A stretch of 64,000 nt of DNA. It comes from Trichinella spiralis. Lineage: Eukaryota; Nematoda; Enoplea; Trichinellida; Trichinellidae. Positions 36,781-49,825 of this stretch are shown piece by piece. The stretch spans positions 14,793,731 to 14,857,730 of the forward strand of contig CM012955.1 in NCBI GenBank assembly GCA_000181795.3. Reading direction: 5' to 3'. The notes under the pieces were generated by a model. The model was given only the letters and a program-made list of their open reading frames with translations, was not told the DNA's origin and ran no database searches. A program made the position numbers and the translations under genes. The stretch's first letter is position 1; every line of letters starts with the position of its first letter.

Positions 36781-39700
36781 ATTCAATGTTTATAAAATAT
36801 AGATTATCTATATTCAAACATTGCAATATTAAGTGAAATGATAAAGCAAAAGTGAAGAATAAAATTTGCATCTTCAATAGTGTTAGACAATTGACATTTT
36901 TATAATTCAAAAATGAACATTTTCTAAAGTCAGTTTAAAACATGGCAATTCCGATGAACCGTCTAGTATTCATAACTAAAAAATAACGGTTCAGCAACCT
37001 TTACAAAAAAACTGACAATGTTATAATTAATATAAAAAATATATTTAAAAAACAAACAATCGCTAGTAATAAAAGCGTTTTAGCAATTGTAAGAAAACTT
37101 GTGCAAAAAATTTTTTATATGCAAGATCAGTAAAATATAATGACGAAAATACATTCAAAACAGTTTGTATGTAAAAATAATGAAGTATATTTTAAGACAA
37201 GAAATTTCAAAGAAAGTAACAATCTTCAAATGATAAGATTAAAATAACTTACTTTACAATTTCTACTTTTATTTTCATTTTACTTTGCATAATTTTGAAA
37301 ATTTAAACGGATAACCGTCACACAACTGTACATGTAGTACTGTAATATGAATATATTCAAGTAAAAACACAAAATTTTAAAATAATTCTTACTTAATGAA
37401 ATTGATGCAAGATCAGTCAAAAAAAATAATAACAATTTCAACAATATGAATTTTTCGTTTTAGTATTTGAAAAATTATATTTAAAAAACAAATACGTTAA
37501 ATGCTTAATGCAATAATACGTGTAGTAGACTCGCAGGGCAATCGTACTACAGTTGATTATTGACAATTAGATTCTGCAAATAACAATCTTCTTTTGCGTT
37601 AGATCAGAATTTTTTTTTACAAAATTTCACAATCGTGAATATATTTTATTGAATATACAATCGAACAACAGGCAAATACGAGCAAACTGGTACAACAACT
37701 TCTCTAAAACTAAACTAAATAATTGACTATTATTCTCTGAATAATAACAATATCGATTGTTTATTTTTTGTTACAAAAACAACGGCAACTCTGGTAATAA
37801 ATCAATTACAAACGTTGGCAGAATGATAATAGATTAATGCACGCTTCTAAAAATATCATCATTCGAATCGTGGGATTGTACAATACGCATTAAATGAAAA
37901 TTCTTGCCAATTTAATAAATTATAGTAAACAAATGCACTATTTGTGGCAATTGCAATACACGTAATACATAAATGTATATTCAAAATAAAATTCACATCT
38001 TGTGTTTGTGTATCAAATTAATAATATATTTACTAAAACAGACACTTGTTAGCTAAATGAACTTCATTTTTTGCATTATAAAATTGTGATCAGTGAGACT
38101 GTTTGTGATAAGGATTAAATTTTAAAATTAGTTTATAAATCAAATTAGGATCTGTGAGCAATATTATGGATACAATTTTGAAACATACTTTTCAAATCAG
38201 TTTATCAATCATTTAGCAACATTACTGTTTAACCTAAAAATAATATATTATAAACATACTATAAAGTGGAATTTCTTATTCATTATTGAGAATTACCTCT
38301 GCATGCAATGTAAATGATTCTTGAAATAAAGAAAAACATTAACATAAAATGTATGTGAACAGAGTATGTTTGTCTACACAGAAACATAAGCTAATCATGT
38401 GTTTTAACGGTTATTGGTTTTAAATGGAAAATGCTTTGCCATAGAAAAGAATGGTTATGAAATATTGTTTCAAATGAAAAATGAACAAAAAAGCATAATG
38501 TAGCAGATAACACTGCAAAATTTTTACATCAAATCTGTCAATTGCTGCATGCAACTTTTGCAAGATTTCTCTGAAAACGGATATAGCATATTTGAGTATA
38601 ATTTCCTATTTAACACCTCGTTACATAATGCAGGATCATATACTTATATATATATATATATATTTGTGCACGTGGTTGTTTGTTTTCAGAAACAAAGAAA
38701 ATAAAATAACAGGCAAAAGAAAGGTGTGTGCAAGTTTTTCCAATGAAAAATTATTTTTGTCCAAGAATGCACTAGATTTACAGCATTCCATGAAAAATGA
38801 ACAATCGGTAGAGATCTATTTTTTCAGATTAGATAAATTACTTTGCATCACTTCAAGGTCGTTGTACTAATTAAACACAGATTTATTAAATCACTATTAA
38901 TTACTTAAACTAGTGAATCAGTAAATCAGTACATGTGACAATAATTTATTAACTTCACTTTCAAAATTACAATGCATTACGTACAACTCGAATAAACAAG
39001 CATTTTTGAATGCAGATGCATTATTTATTATACATTGCATAATGAAAATTTTAATAATTGATATACATTATAAAATAAACAAATACATTTTAGTTCCATT
39101 TTATTGAAAAATTGCTAAATTTTGAAAAAGAAAGAATAATAACGATAGATGTGTTTTTTTGAACAATGTTTTGGAAATATAGGTGCACAGTATTGTAACA
39201 ATGGAATTTTATTCTTAAACAAGAACAAAAATCATTGTTCCTGACAATAACAGAAATAGACCTCAGACAAAATGCCCAATCTCACCGTATTTGAAAAAAA
39301 AATAATACCAATGTACTAAACAGCAGATGATGCTTTACTTCTTAAAGTGTTTATTTAAAAAAAATTAAAATGCATTTGATTATTCATAAAACTGTTGATT
39401 TTCGTTAACAATTGCTTAATTTGAATAAGTGCAGTGAATTTTGAAATGAGTAAAACTAAAAAGTAGTTCTGACATTTCTAAAAATAGAGATGCGAAGCAA
39501 TTTGAACAAATTTTGCAGAACAATTTTTAAAAAAAAAAGTCAATAATACAGTTTGAATAAGTTATTTCAATTTACTGTAGTTGGGAATGCAATTCATTGA
39601 TTCAAATAATTTCGAAATACTTTACATTATGAACTTCAATTTTTGAAAAACAACTTGTGGTCACAGTATATTGATTCAATGATGCTTGTGACAAAATCCA

Positions 39701-39863
39701 GAAATATTTAAACAAAATTGTTTGCATATGTGAAATATCAGAAGAATATAATTTTGCAAATTTAAATGGAAATTTTCATTTGCAAAATTACATCCGAAAA
39801 GAAATGATTTTCCAATGTGTTGCATGAACATAATTTGTATGCAAATTTTTATAATGGAAGGTA
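36781..39863. other. AT-rich intergenic
   Basis: Three kilobases with no coding signal. Short TA repeat near 38,641-38,665. Nothing else seen. Confidence 0.6.
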
Positions 39864-40103
39864 TTATGGAAGAACGGTCACGTTTATTGTTCGTTGCATT
39901 GGATGGTTATTCGCATTCGAATAGACCACTAAATGTACTCCATTAAACGAGACTTTATCTTGATTAAAATCTGATGTATTCACAATGGTAATAAATAAAA
40001 GAATAAAATGCATTGTTGGTAGAAATGAAAAAGGCAATTGATAAAATGACGAAAATGAAATAAAATTAAACTTCATGATGAAGCGACGTAATTCGAAATA
40101 CAT
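39864..40103 (-). CDS. Candidate small secreted protein, unidentified
   Basis: A 79-codon frame with a true ATG at 40,103 and an inner ATG at 40,013. From the inner start a signal-peptide-like stretch (MHFILLFITIVNTS) is followed by about 35 polar residues with one NVT glycosylation site and no cysteine. No splice partner was found. It lies between collagens 1 and 2 on the opposite strand. It may be a first exon, a small gene or chance. Confidence 0.25.
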   Translation of the reverse strand: MYFELRRFIMKFNFISFSSFYQLPFSFLPTMHFILLFITIVNTSDFNQDKVSFNGVHLVVYSNANNHPMQRTINVTVLP

Positions 40104-40315
40104 TTCATATATCCAATGGTTCTTTGGAACTTGTTTTGATCACGTTTGCATATTTCATTTTTACGCAGATATCTATTTATGTACGAATTGTTCAATTAAT
40201 ACTTTTTTGTCTAAAATACTGAACTTTTAAAGGCCAGACGTATTTATCAGCTTGGTTTGTTTTTATCTTACTGGCATTGGTCTATTTAATTGTCAGTTAA
40301 ACTGACTTTAACCTG

Positions 40316-40322
40316 AAGGTCA
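40316..40322 (+). promoter_or_regulatory. AAGGTCA nuclear receptor half-site
   Basis: Half-site of the NHR-23/ROR type, 576 bases ahead of the collagen 2 ATG. Single half-sites occur by chance; it is listed because a better site lies closer at 40,649. Confidence 0.2.
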
Positions 40323-40648
40323 CCAAAAAGGAGCTGTTTCGTTCTGATAACTACGTCCCACGTCACTAACCATGAAACATCTTTACGTCAGTCTCCAAAC
40401 CATACTAAACTAGCCAGAAATTTATGACTACAATTTAAATGTCATTTTCATTTGTTTGTTATAAATTTCTAATTAAAATAAAAAAAACAACCATTGCTGA
40501 AATATAATTGTAGTGGTAAAATTATCAAATGTTACACTGGGATACCGTATATTATAATTGGGAAATGCTGCCTTTTCAATAATATACTGGAAATATATAA
40601 GCTAGTCTAACCACACTGATAATGGCATAAAATTCCGGCGTTTACCCT

Positions 40649-40657
40649 CCAAGGTCA
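40649..40657 (+). promoter_or_regulatory. Ftz-F1/NHR-25-type site ahead of collagen 2
   Basis: CCAAGGTCA fits the consensus YCAAGGYCR exactly. It lies 241 bases ahead of the ATG at 40,898. A TATATAAG at 40,594-40,601 and a TTTAAA near 40,800 are alternative TATA elements, so it is not clear whether this site is upstream of the start of transcription. The flanks (TCC before, then A/GA) resemble the matching site before collagen 3. Confidence 0.4.
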
Positions 40658-40897
40658 GACGAACTTTTCAGATTGATGTCATTTGTATTACAAATGATTC
40701 TGGCTCTTTTCATTCTGGGCACGACACAAAAATTCAAATGTCGCCAATGGACAAGTGATTCCTTTCAATCTAGTTTCCAATCAGACCACGACCAGCTCAT
40801 TTAAAGCCAAACAATTTTGAACCGTTGCACACAAGCTGAGGAAGTTACGCTGAAGGTTTGGAGTTCTTACACATACAGTGATTCGTGGTTATTCATC

Positions 40898-41855
40898 ATG
40901 AAGACCTACACTGATGCCGTGGCAACCGTATCCATTACACTCAGCATATTAGCCATGTTTTCCATTTTTGTCACTGTACCAGTTATTTTTCAAAAAGGTT
41001 TTTCAATACAAAGTGGATTGGAAAAAGAATTGGAAAATTTCAAAGTATTCCAACTTTTTTTGCATTGCTTTTGAAAAAATCTAAATGCATTATTTGCATT
41101 TAGATTATAACGGATGAAGCTATTTTTGAAATCGCGCCCATTGAAACTCGAACACGCAAAGCACGTCAAGTCACTGCTGGAATATGCGAATGCAATGAGG
41201 AAAACCCTTGTCCTCCTGGACCACCGGGTCCGCCTGGTAGAGCTGGCCATAACGGCGAGCACGGTAAGCAAGGCAAAAAGGGTGAACCTGGCAAGCCAGG
41301 AATTATTCCCGAATTGGATCTATCCGAATTGGAAACTTGTCGCAGTTGTCCAACCGGGGATAAAGGATTTCCTGGTCAAAAAGGACCCATGGGACCACCG
41401 GTATGTAACGCAACGTTATTCTATCATGAAGAAACTGTTTACCTTTTTTGCTACTTCAGGGACCAAAAGGAAAACCTGGTGAAAAAGGTGCTGACGGTAA
41501 AAATGGACTTCCCGGACCGCCTGGTCCAATTGGACAACCTGGTCCACGAGGAGAAAGAGGACCCAGTGGCTGTCCCGGTGATAATGGCAAAGATGCTGTT
41601 TGCGGAAAGAAAGGCCCCACTGGACCAGAAGGTCCGGCAGGTCCACCAGGGCATCAAGGTCTTTCTGGAACGACAGGATCTCCTGGAAAGAACGGTGCAG
41701 TTGGTCTACCAGGACCTCAAGGTCCTCCAGGAGCAATTGGTGAAAGTGGACTTCCTGGTGTAGCCGGACCGCCAGGACCACCAGGCGGCCCTGGCAAAGA
41801 TGCACAGTACTGTCCTTGCCCCAAGCGTAACGTTCGAAAGCAACGAAGAACTTAG
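40898..41855 (+). CDS. Cuticle collagen 2
   Basis: Three exons: 40,898-41,044, 41,104-41,400, 41,460-41,855, all phase 0; 279 residues. Start at the only ATG of the exon 1 frame. The N-terminal collagen domain ends ELENFK; the hydrophobic segment is at about 15-31. A furin-like RTRKAR is at 65-70, CEC at 77-79, a short first Gly-X-Y block, then CRSC. The long block has one break with two cysteines ([11 protein letters not shown]) that collagen 1 lacks, and ends YCPCPKRN with a basic tail. Introns are only 59 bases each. Same subfamily as collagen 1, sharing exon lengths and the EEN-x-CP motif. Confidence 0.94.
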
Positions 41856-44800
41856 GTTATCTGCATTTTAAAATATTTCCCATTATAAACTATTAAAGCA
41901 TCTCTGGAAAAAGATAGTTGCATTTTCTTTTCCAATTCGGTTTGGGAATTTGTACTTGTTTTGCACAATGATGATGAACAAAATTTTAGATATTTAGAAG
42001 AGTTTACTCTTTTATTTATGAAACGAATGTTTCCATTTATTTCAAATCAGAAATGAAACTAACAGTTGAAAAATTTTGATGAACTTGCATTACTGTTTTG
42101 AAAACAACGCGATAAAATGTGGAATCGTCAATTTCAAAAACTTACACTTTAAATTTAGATATTGAATTATTATCAATGAGCATTTGTTACAAATAAATTC
42201 AAAGTATAAGTATCCCGCATAGTTCTAAACAATTCAAAAAAACACGTACCGTTATATTAGATGCATTATTCCGCACATAATATGCTGCAGTACTTATCTT
42301 TCATAAATTAAAATTTTCAATTACATCATACAATTTTAACGCTCTATGACTTACTGTAATCAACTATGATTTTAAAACTGTGCAAATGAATAATTTTTTT
42401 TTAATTATGATAAATGCAAGTACAAATATATACGTCTATTTAATACTGAGTTATTGTACAACTTGTAAATTAAATAGACGAGAACAATACATAATATAAA
42501 TCTCAATTATTAACATTGCAACTATTCATCAGCGATGAATATTCCATTTGCTATAGTTCAGTTTGTAATGTGATTCGATTCTAATATCATTTGCTGTTAC
42601 CAACGGGGCTAATGCACAAGTACTTTCTCTACTCCACTCTGGCAAATCATACAGACATCAGTAATCTAATATAAATTGCCCATTATGAAAAATGTATTTT
42701 ACAAAATACACATAAAAGATTATTAAAAATCAAAATATTATTGTTACGTAATGTAAAGTTTTCCACATTTGATTTATATTAAAGTCAGGGCAAGTGTAAA
42801 AAATGGCAGCTGCTGATATTGTACTGCGGCAAATTTTTACGAAACTATAAAATTAATTACAGCTTTGTATTGTCATTTCAAAAGATGTTATGAATAATTT
42901 TGAATTTTTTCTTACTTTAATAAATTCGTGTGTTATATGCAGTGCACAAATCAAAATTGGCATTCTGCGAGGGTTGTCATACACATAATGCAAATTCACT
43001 TAGTGTTCCCCACTTATATTTCTGATAAAATAAAATTATTCAAGATAAAAAACAATATAAAATGCATATATTTTTATGCAATAGGCAATAATAAATATAT
43101 GCAATCAGATTTTCATACTTTTGAAAAAATTGAACTTGATTATTTTTCATGTGTTTAAAACAGTGAATAGCAAATGTGAATTACTGTCAATTCAAGTTTT
43201 ACAAACTTGTGCTGTCTTGTTATACAGTGATGTATATTAATTTTTCTTGTGTTTCATCAGTATATGATCATTAAGGTTTGCGAATTTTTCTGAGCAAATA
43301 TTCTGAAAATAAATTTGCATAATATGATTAAATACTTGATTTTGTACTTGATTGTGATAGTTGAATTTTGCGTATTATTATGAATTTCGTTGTTCTAATT
43401 TTCACACAGAAAAGCTTGTGTAAAAAATAATTTTCAACTTTTAATAAGGACAATGTCATTGCGCAAGTAGTTTTAAACGGCTACTATCATGTTCAGCAAT
43501 CTTCAATTTTTGAAACAGTGTTCTGATAAATATCTTTGAAATAAGCAATAATAAGCGTTTATCTAAATAGTTTTGATATAAAGTTCAAGATCGTTCTGCA
43601 GTAATTTATTGATCAAACGTGATTCTTAGGGCAGTACATAAAAAAGGCTGTCTCAGTTGTTATTTTTAGACTTAAAACAATTGAAGTAAAGGGAAAAACA
43701 ATTTTCATCACGTGAATTCTTGCCATTTTTAATATTTTTAAAATATTGCCAATAATTGAACAACAAACGGCTGAATTAGAAAAAACAACTCATGTACGTT
43801 TATTGAATTGAATATGTAGCAATAAAAATTCACACTTTACAAAATTGAATAACAATGTTATTTGTATTATTATTATTATTAGTAGTAGTAATAATAACAG
43901 CGGACTCCATTTGAAAATGGTTTTTATAATTTAATCACTTGAGATTATTTTGCCATTTTTGAGATACAGTATCACAAGTACATGCCATATCATAATAAGC
44001 CTGACAAAATCAAATACAAGTCAAGCAAATTTGACCAAAAAATGTCAAATCTGATAATCAAAAACTTGCAAAAAAACACTTACAAATGAATAATTTACAG
44101 TAAAAGTTAATGCTTGTGTGAGTGGACGTGCATTGAAACTTGAAAAACTTTTTTTGGCTGCATTATTGTTTCCTTTTTCCATCAAAATTTAATTAAAAAT
44201 AGTAATAATTTTATAAACAGGAAAATACTGACCGCTTTAAAGAACATTCTGCTACGATGTTTGGCTGATTCTGTTGAATAATTTTTCACCATTATGGGCA
44301 GTCTGTGAATTAATAATGACACCATGAAAGAAATGTCAGGCAACTGCCTTAAACAGTTTTTCAAAACAAGGGACTAATTCTGGGATGATCACTTTATTGA
44401 AATTATTGAAACACGCATTATTTCCTTTTTATAAAAAAAATCGTGTAAACTTTCATTTGTCTACATTATATCAAAGTGCCTTTTCAATTTTCTGCAAAAT
44501 CACGCACCTTTTCAATCTAGTCGCGATTGGAAACTTTATAATGGTCTTTTAAAATTTATTTAAAAAATTTTATCTGAAAATAGTTTTCTTTTTCTCATAT
44601 AAACTACTCACGATTATAAATTGAATTGCTTGTCAGCAAAATTTAATTATTCATTTGTACCAACAATTGCAAAATGATCGCTGATTAACAGTTACAAATT
44701 GCTGCAAAGGATGTTTAAAAGTAATCAAGTGTTCCAGATATGGTTGATGTAGCAAATGTAAAATATCTTGCCTAGATTTTTTGCGCTTTGACATCAAAAA

Positions 44801-46391
44801 CATATCAGAAAACTACTGCCGCATTCCGTTTTCCCATAAATAACCTTTAAACTGCCAAATACACAAGTATCGGATTATTTAACAGCTTCAAGATTATTCA
44901 TTTTAATTTAATTATTTTTCAGTTTGTTCATTATTTTAATGCTTAAATATATAGAATTTTGAAAAAGAATTTTCCATTGCATTTTATGCATGTAAAAGCA
45001 ATTCCCTTTGATGGAATGCTATTCGATATGATTTATGACACTTTATGCATAGAATTGATCAAAAATTGCTATTATTTTTACCAAATATGGCACATGAAAA
45101 ACAGTTTTGACAAGAAGAAATCAATTTGAAGACCCTGTTTGCAATGCTACTAATTTACTGCACAATCGTTCATTGCAAAATATCTGCAAATTATAATATG
45201 TTTTTCTGAAATCTGCTCATTCATGCAACCTTTGAAAAATAAACTCTCTTGATAACATAATAAATAAGTTTGCATGATGAAAACATTTGAAATTTGAATA
45301 ATTTTGCAGCAGAACATCGTTTCCACGAAAATTGGTGCACTGAATACTGTGGTGTCATTCACTGATTTTGAATTTATATGAGAATTTATTTCAGAAGAAA
45401 ACATTCATTTCATTGAAAACTGATATTTAAGTCCTTGATAAAATCCAAAATTATTGAAATTATTGAATGCTATGCAAGAAAACTCTGCAATGCTTATTAG
45501 AGATGTCTGAAAGTAATCCTTTCCATTATTAAAATTCAACCACTGATTTCGCAGGAGAAATTCGGAATTCGCTTTCGATAAAGTATTCTGATAATTAACA
45601 AATAAAACAATTCAATTTACGAAACATTCGTTTAGCATATAAATGATCTTAAAATGAAGAAAATCATCAAGATTTATATCTTGAAATTAATTAATCTGAA
45701 CTCTATCGTGAATAAAAATAAACATTTGGAAAGTGTAACGTTATTGATTATGCATAATGTTTTGCAAATGATTCTTCACGAAGCAAAACAATATTATCCT
45801 TGATGAATTTCATCCAAGCTCTAATTGTACACATAGTCTAAAATGTCTAATCTTAAAAATTGTAAACGCTTTCAAGTGGATTCCTTTTTTTTTCTCATAA
45901 CGCTGAAAAACAACGAATTATGTCCTCTAAAGTTAAAGTCATTTCTATGTAGTTGATATTGTATCATTAGATTATTACAAGCTTGGAAAAGTGGAAAAAA
46001 ATCCAGACAACGTTTCATTAACTTCAATAATATAAAATATAAAATGTTTTAAAAAACAAATTTTATTTGCTATTACTTTTTTCGATATTGTCATTTTATT
46101 GGAACAATGCAGCTCAGGTACGTTAGCCATAAAATTGGATCTTATATAGTCAGTTGTTCTGTTGCATTTGCGATGCAATGAAACCAAAAGGCTGCATGCA
46201 AACAGAAATTTAGGCTGTTCGTTAATCAGACAGTTTCAAAAAACGCTGATCCACATGTAGTCGAATTAAGTCTGCAATGTTAGCAATGTCAACTACTCTG
46301 AATGTTGATTTAATGATTGTATCTTAACATTACACATGCTATTGGTTTGGCTTTGGCTAGAAAACCACTAACTTTGATATAGGGCATGCTT
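41856..46391. other. 4.5-kb AT-rich desert between collagens 2 and 3
   Basis: No exon, signal peptide start or conserved frame was found on either strand. A TTA/AGT microsatellite lies at 43,866-43,890. The remaining open frames are AT-driven and without splice context. Confidence 0.6.
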
Positions 46392-46400
46392 CCAAGGTCA
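46392..46400 (+). promoter_or_regulatory. Ftz-F1/NHR-25-type site ahead of collagen 3
   Basis: CCAAGGTCA again matches YCAAGGYCR exactly. It lies 54 bases ahead of a TATAAAA (46,454-46,460) and 212 bases ahead of the ATG. Confidence 0.45.
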
Positions 46401-46453
46401 AAGAAATTAAATGTAACGGACAAGTTTTTCCCAGTTTTAGCAAAACAGGATGC

Positions 46454-46460
46454 TATAAAA
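46454..46460 (+). promoter_or_regulatory. TATA box of collagen 3
   Basis: TATAAAA, 144 bases before the ATG at 46,604. Confidence 0.45.
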
Positions 46461-46603
46461 TGAATTTATTTAAAATTTTCTCCTGCAACTTTCCACAACA
46501 GCCACCAAACAAAACAATACAAAGTGCAATACTCCTCACCATTGCAAAACGAGAAGAAATTTAATCCACAGGCTGCAACGTTAGTACAGTTCATAGCATA
46601 GCC

Positions 46604-47649
46604 ATGTCTACTAAAACTGATATTATGGCTATGCTAGCAATAATGCTAAGCTTGATTGCACTCATGCTCACAGTATCTATTGCACCATTTCTTTTTACCA
46701 AAAAGTTAGCAATATCGAATCTTCTAAATGAACAGCTCAACAATTTTGAAGTAAGACTTCCCTTTTGCAACTTTCCAAACCAATAACTGCTTGCACTTAC
46801 TGTAATGACGGTTAAGGGTTTGTATGAAAAAGTTATTGGTGAAATCAGATTAACTGAAAACAAACCATCAAGGAATAAACGGCAGTCGCAACCGGAAATG
46901 GGAATTTGTGAATGCGAAGCAGATTGCATTTGTCCCAGAGGACCACCGGGTCCTCCTGGCATGTCTGGGCTGCACGGTGCACCAGGCAAACCAGGAATGA
47001 AAGGAGAAGTTGGCCCACCAGGATCAGTACTCATGGACAAGATGCATGCACAAAAGAAAAAATGCTGCCGAGTATGCCCACCAGGACCTAAAGGACCTCC
47101 TGGTCCGCCAGGCAATAAAGGATTTCCAGTAAGCCATTGAATACAGTGCTCACGTTTGGAAATAAAATCAAACTAAATTAAGGGACAAAAAGGTCGACCC
47201 GGAAATCCAGGGAAATGTGGAAAACCAGGGTTGCCCGGTCCACCTGGACGTGTTGGAAAACAAGGACTCCCGGGATTCATTGGATTTCCAGGATATCCTG
47301 GAGATCCAGGTCTACCTGGGTGTGTTTTCTGTAAGGGACGTCCAGGCTGCAGAGGTCCACCGGGTAAAAAGGGTCAGCGAGGACCTTTCGGACGCCGTGG
47401 AAAAGACGGAATTCCGGGAATGCGAGGTGAACCGGGACCTGCTGGACCGCCCGGACCTCCAGGAAAAAAAGGAAACCCTGGCAGACGTGGACCGCCAGGA
47501 CCAGCAGGAGCACCTGGACCAGATGCCCAATACTGCGCCTGCCCAACAAGAAGTACAGGCTTTCACATCTTTTGATTAAATATACCATAATTTTAGATGG
47601 AATTCAACAACCCTCTTATGACTGCGGCTGCTGCGGGTGTGGCAAATGA
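46604..47649 (+). CDS. Cuticle collagen 3, with a spliced Cys/Gly tail
   Basis: Four exons: 46,604-46,750, 46,817-47,128, 47,183-47,552, 47,597-47,649; 293 residues. Domains: N-terminal collagen domain with hydrophobic stretch, then RNKR at 68-71 as cleavage site, CECEADCIC, first Gly-X-Y block, CCRVC, long Gly-X-Y block with a Cys-rich break ([10 protein letters not shown]), and YCACP. The last intron is only 44 bases (GTACAG..TTTTAG, phase 1) and joins a tail [17 protein letters not shown]. If the intron is kept, translation stops seven codons on. The tail adds four cysteines and is absent from collagens 1 and 2. Divergent from those two in sequence, so an older duplicate. Confidence 0.92.
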
Positions 47650-48501
47650 TCCCAGAAATTCAAGTTTGGAACTTTCCTTGCCAACTTCACAGATTCTGAA
47701 ACTGAAGCTTCGTGACAAGTATCTATAGAATTGCTTGGTGCAGTTAAAAGCATAGAATTATATTTTTAATTAATTAAATTCAATAAATAATCTATATCAT
47801 GAATTTCTCGTAAGTTTCAGTTCTAAAATAATAAATAAAATAAAAATAAAAAACAATCTACATTCAATGCTTCTTGAAGAAAAACAGTCATTGATAACCA
47901 TTATACACTGTAATCAAATGTCAGTCAATCTTAATCAACGTTAATAGGTTTCAAATAATGTTGAAAAAACCAGAATTTGCGTTGTTCTACAGTATGAATT
48001 CAACATAAAAAACATTTTCTCCCAAAAATTTATAAACCACACTAAAATCAAAGACTAAATTTCATTACTGAAAAAAATGAATAGCTTTAAACCACGTGTC
48101 TAGCTAAATTGAAAAACCCTATTTTTCCAATATAAATTCAACTGCGATGAACCTATCCAATACAAAAAATTACATAAAAAAACGCTTGAAACACAAATCA
48201 TGAAATCATTGTTGAACTGAACTGATTATCAACACTGACTATATCAAATTCAATGAGACAATGCAAAGAAGCACGAATTTCCATATCTGAAGCAATATTA
48301 AGTACATCAGATATTTTAACATCATCAAAAACATACTATACAAATATCTGTCATTAACAAGTTCACATATCACAAACTAAAAACTGTACTTTTTATAAGA
48401 TCAGGTACAAAATTTTACATTATGCTGCAATCACAGAAAATTCAAAGAAAACGCCAATTACAATACCGCAGCGGCTAGCAAACTTTGCAATCGAAAATAT
48501 T
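47650..48501. other. Intergenic
   Basis: 3' flank of collagen 3, AT-rich. Nothing seen. Confidence 0.5.
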
Positions 48502-49825
48502 GATTACTTACCACTAATTAAAAATTTGGTAGAGAATGCAAGAACATGCAAAATATTTGACAATACGAAATTTTAGTTTGCAAATTTTCACCATTTTATG
48601 ATATTGAATTTAAAAATAGCCCTAAAATAGAAATATGGAACGCTTCCTTTACGGCTGATTAATTATTTTCATAGACATTCATGCAATTATTGAATATTTG
48701 AAGAGCATGTTAAGCAGCTAATATCAGAAACTGCTTAAAACATCTGCTGAGAAATAATACAGAAAAGCATCACAAAGCACACTGCACTGATGCAATTTAA
48801 ACCGGCGACCATTGCAGTTTATTAACAATCAAGTGCAGAATGAAAGTTGAAACGATTTTAAGCACAATTCTGTTTCTCTTAACAAATCAGTGCATTCAAT
48901 CTGGTAATATAATTTTCTTTGAAAGTTGTTTTTATGAATATTTGAATGTATATTAATTTCTGAAATTTGCTTTATTTAAAAAAAGTACAGCTTTTATTGA
49001 GGATTTTTAAAATGGATTTTAAAATTATATTTTTAACAAAAATGAAATTCTTTTCATTTAGCTGAGAGGCTGCTATTTGGTTCTCTTAAAAATCAAAGTA
49101 ACGTTATTGAACTACATAATTATTACAGAAGTCTCGTTGGAGGTGGAAATTTACAATGTTTGGTACGTTTTTTTTTCTCTTTCCCTTGTTGAAAATATTT
49201 AGATTATTCAACAGTGTAAACAATCATATTAGTGTAAAAAAATATATATACTTTTAAGACAACTTACAGTGAAGAATTGAGCGAATATGCAGAGGGAGTG
49301 GCATCATCTTGCACTATGAGCATGTTTACCACTTATGGAATTGCTTATTCTGTACACAAAGAAATGCCAACTGTAGATGATGTTGTTCGAGCTTTTTACA
49401 ATGAAGGGAAATATTACGACAGATATACTGGTTCCTGTTCTATTGCTAACGGATGTGTGAATTTTAAGCAATTTGCTTGGTTTGAAGCGAACGCACTTGG
49501 TTGCGGCCTATCTAAATGCGAACATTTGAACCACGGATCTGAATCTGGTTATTTCGCTGTCTGCGCATATTCAACAAAGTATACTTATTATTTTTTTTTG
49601 GTTTTAGAATATATGTTTCAATAATTAATTTTTTTTCTTTTCTAATTTAGAGCTCGTGCAAGTGGATATCCATTTGCTCCTGCACTTGACTGTTTAACAT
49701 GTCCAACAGAAAAACCATTGTGCAGTCGAAAATATCACTGCTGTATGCAAAGAATTCAAATAAATTAGCAATATACTGATATATTTATTTTAGGTACAAG
49801 TGAACCATACTTGAAAGATTCTTAA
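48502..49825 (+). repeat. Segmental duplication, copy 1
   Basis: Direct repeat of 56,967-58,297 (offset about 8.47 kb). It spans 340 bases upstream of the CAP gene through its stop codon. Coding parts differ at 7 of 609 bases. Homology stops within a few bases after the stop codon. Confidence 0.9.
48840..49825 (+). CDS. CAP/SCP-TAPS secreted protein, copy 1
   Basis: Five exons: 48,840-48,903, 49,062-49,162, 49,259-49,578, 49,651-49,742, 49,794-49,825; 202 residues, phases 1, 0, 2, 1. Signal peptide 1-21. CAP landmarks: HNYYRS at 40-45, TYSEELSEYAE at 57-67, the CAP1 region NFKQFAWFEANALGCG at 123-138 and the CAP2 region YFAVCAYSTKARASG around the third junction, then a Cys-rich end. In CAP1 the His of the usual G-H-[FY]-T-Q is Asn123, so the cavity lacks one metal ligand. 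Likely an excreted venom-allergen-like protein; function of this family in nematodes is mostly unknown. Length is near the family norm for one domain. Confidence 0.88.

Noticed and set aside
36392-36910. Long minus-strand frame antisense to collagen 1 (also 41,416-41,805, 46,591-47,115 and 47,277-47,588)
   Set aside because: Gly-X-Y coding sequence (GGN CCN) leaves other frames open; the sense frames have the family motifs and correct splice sites.
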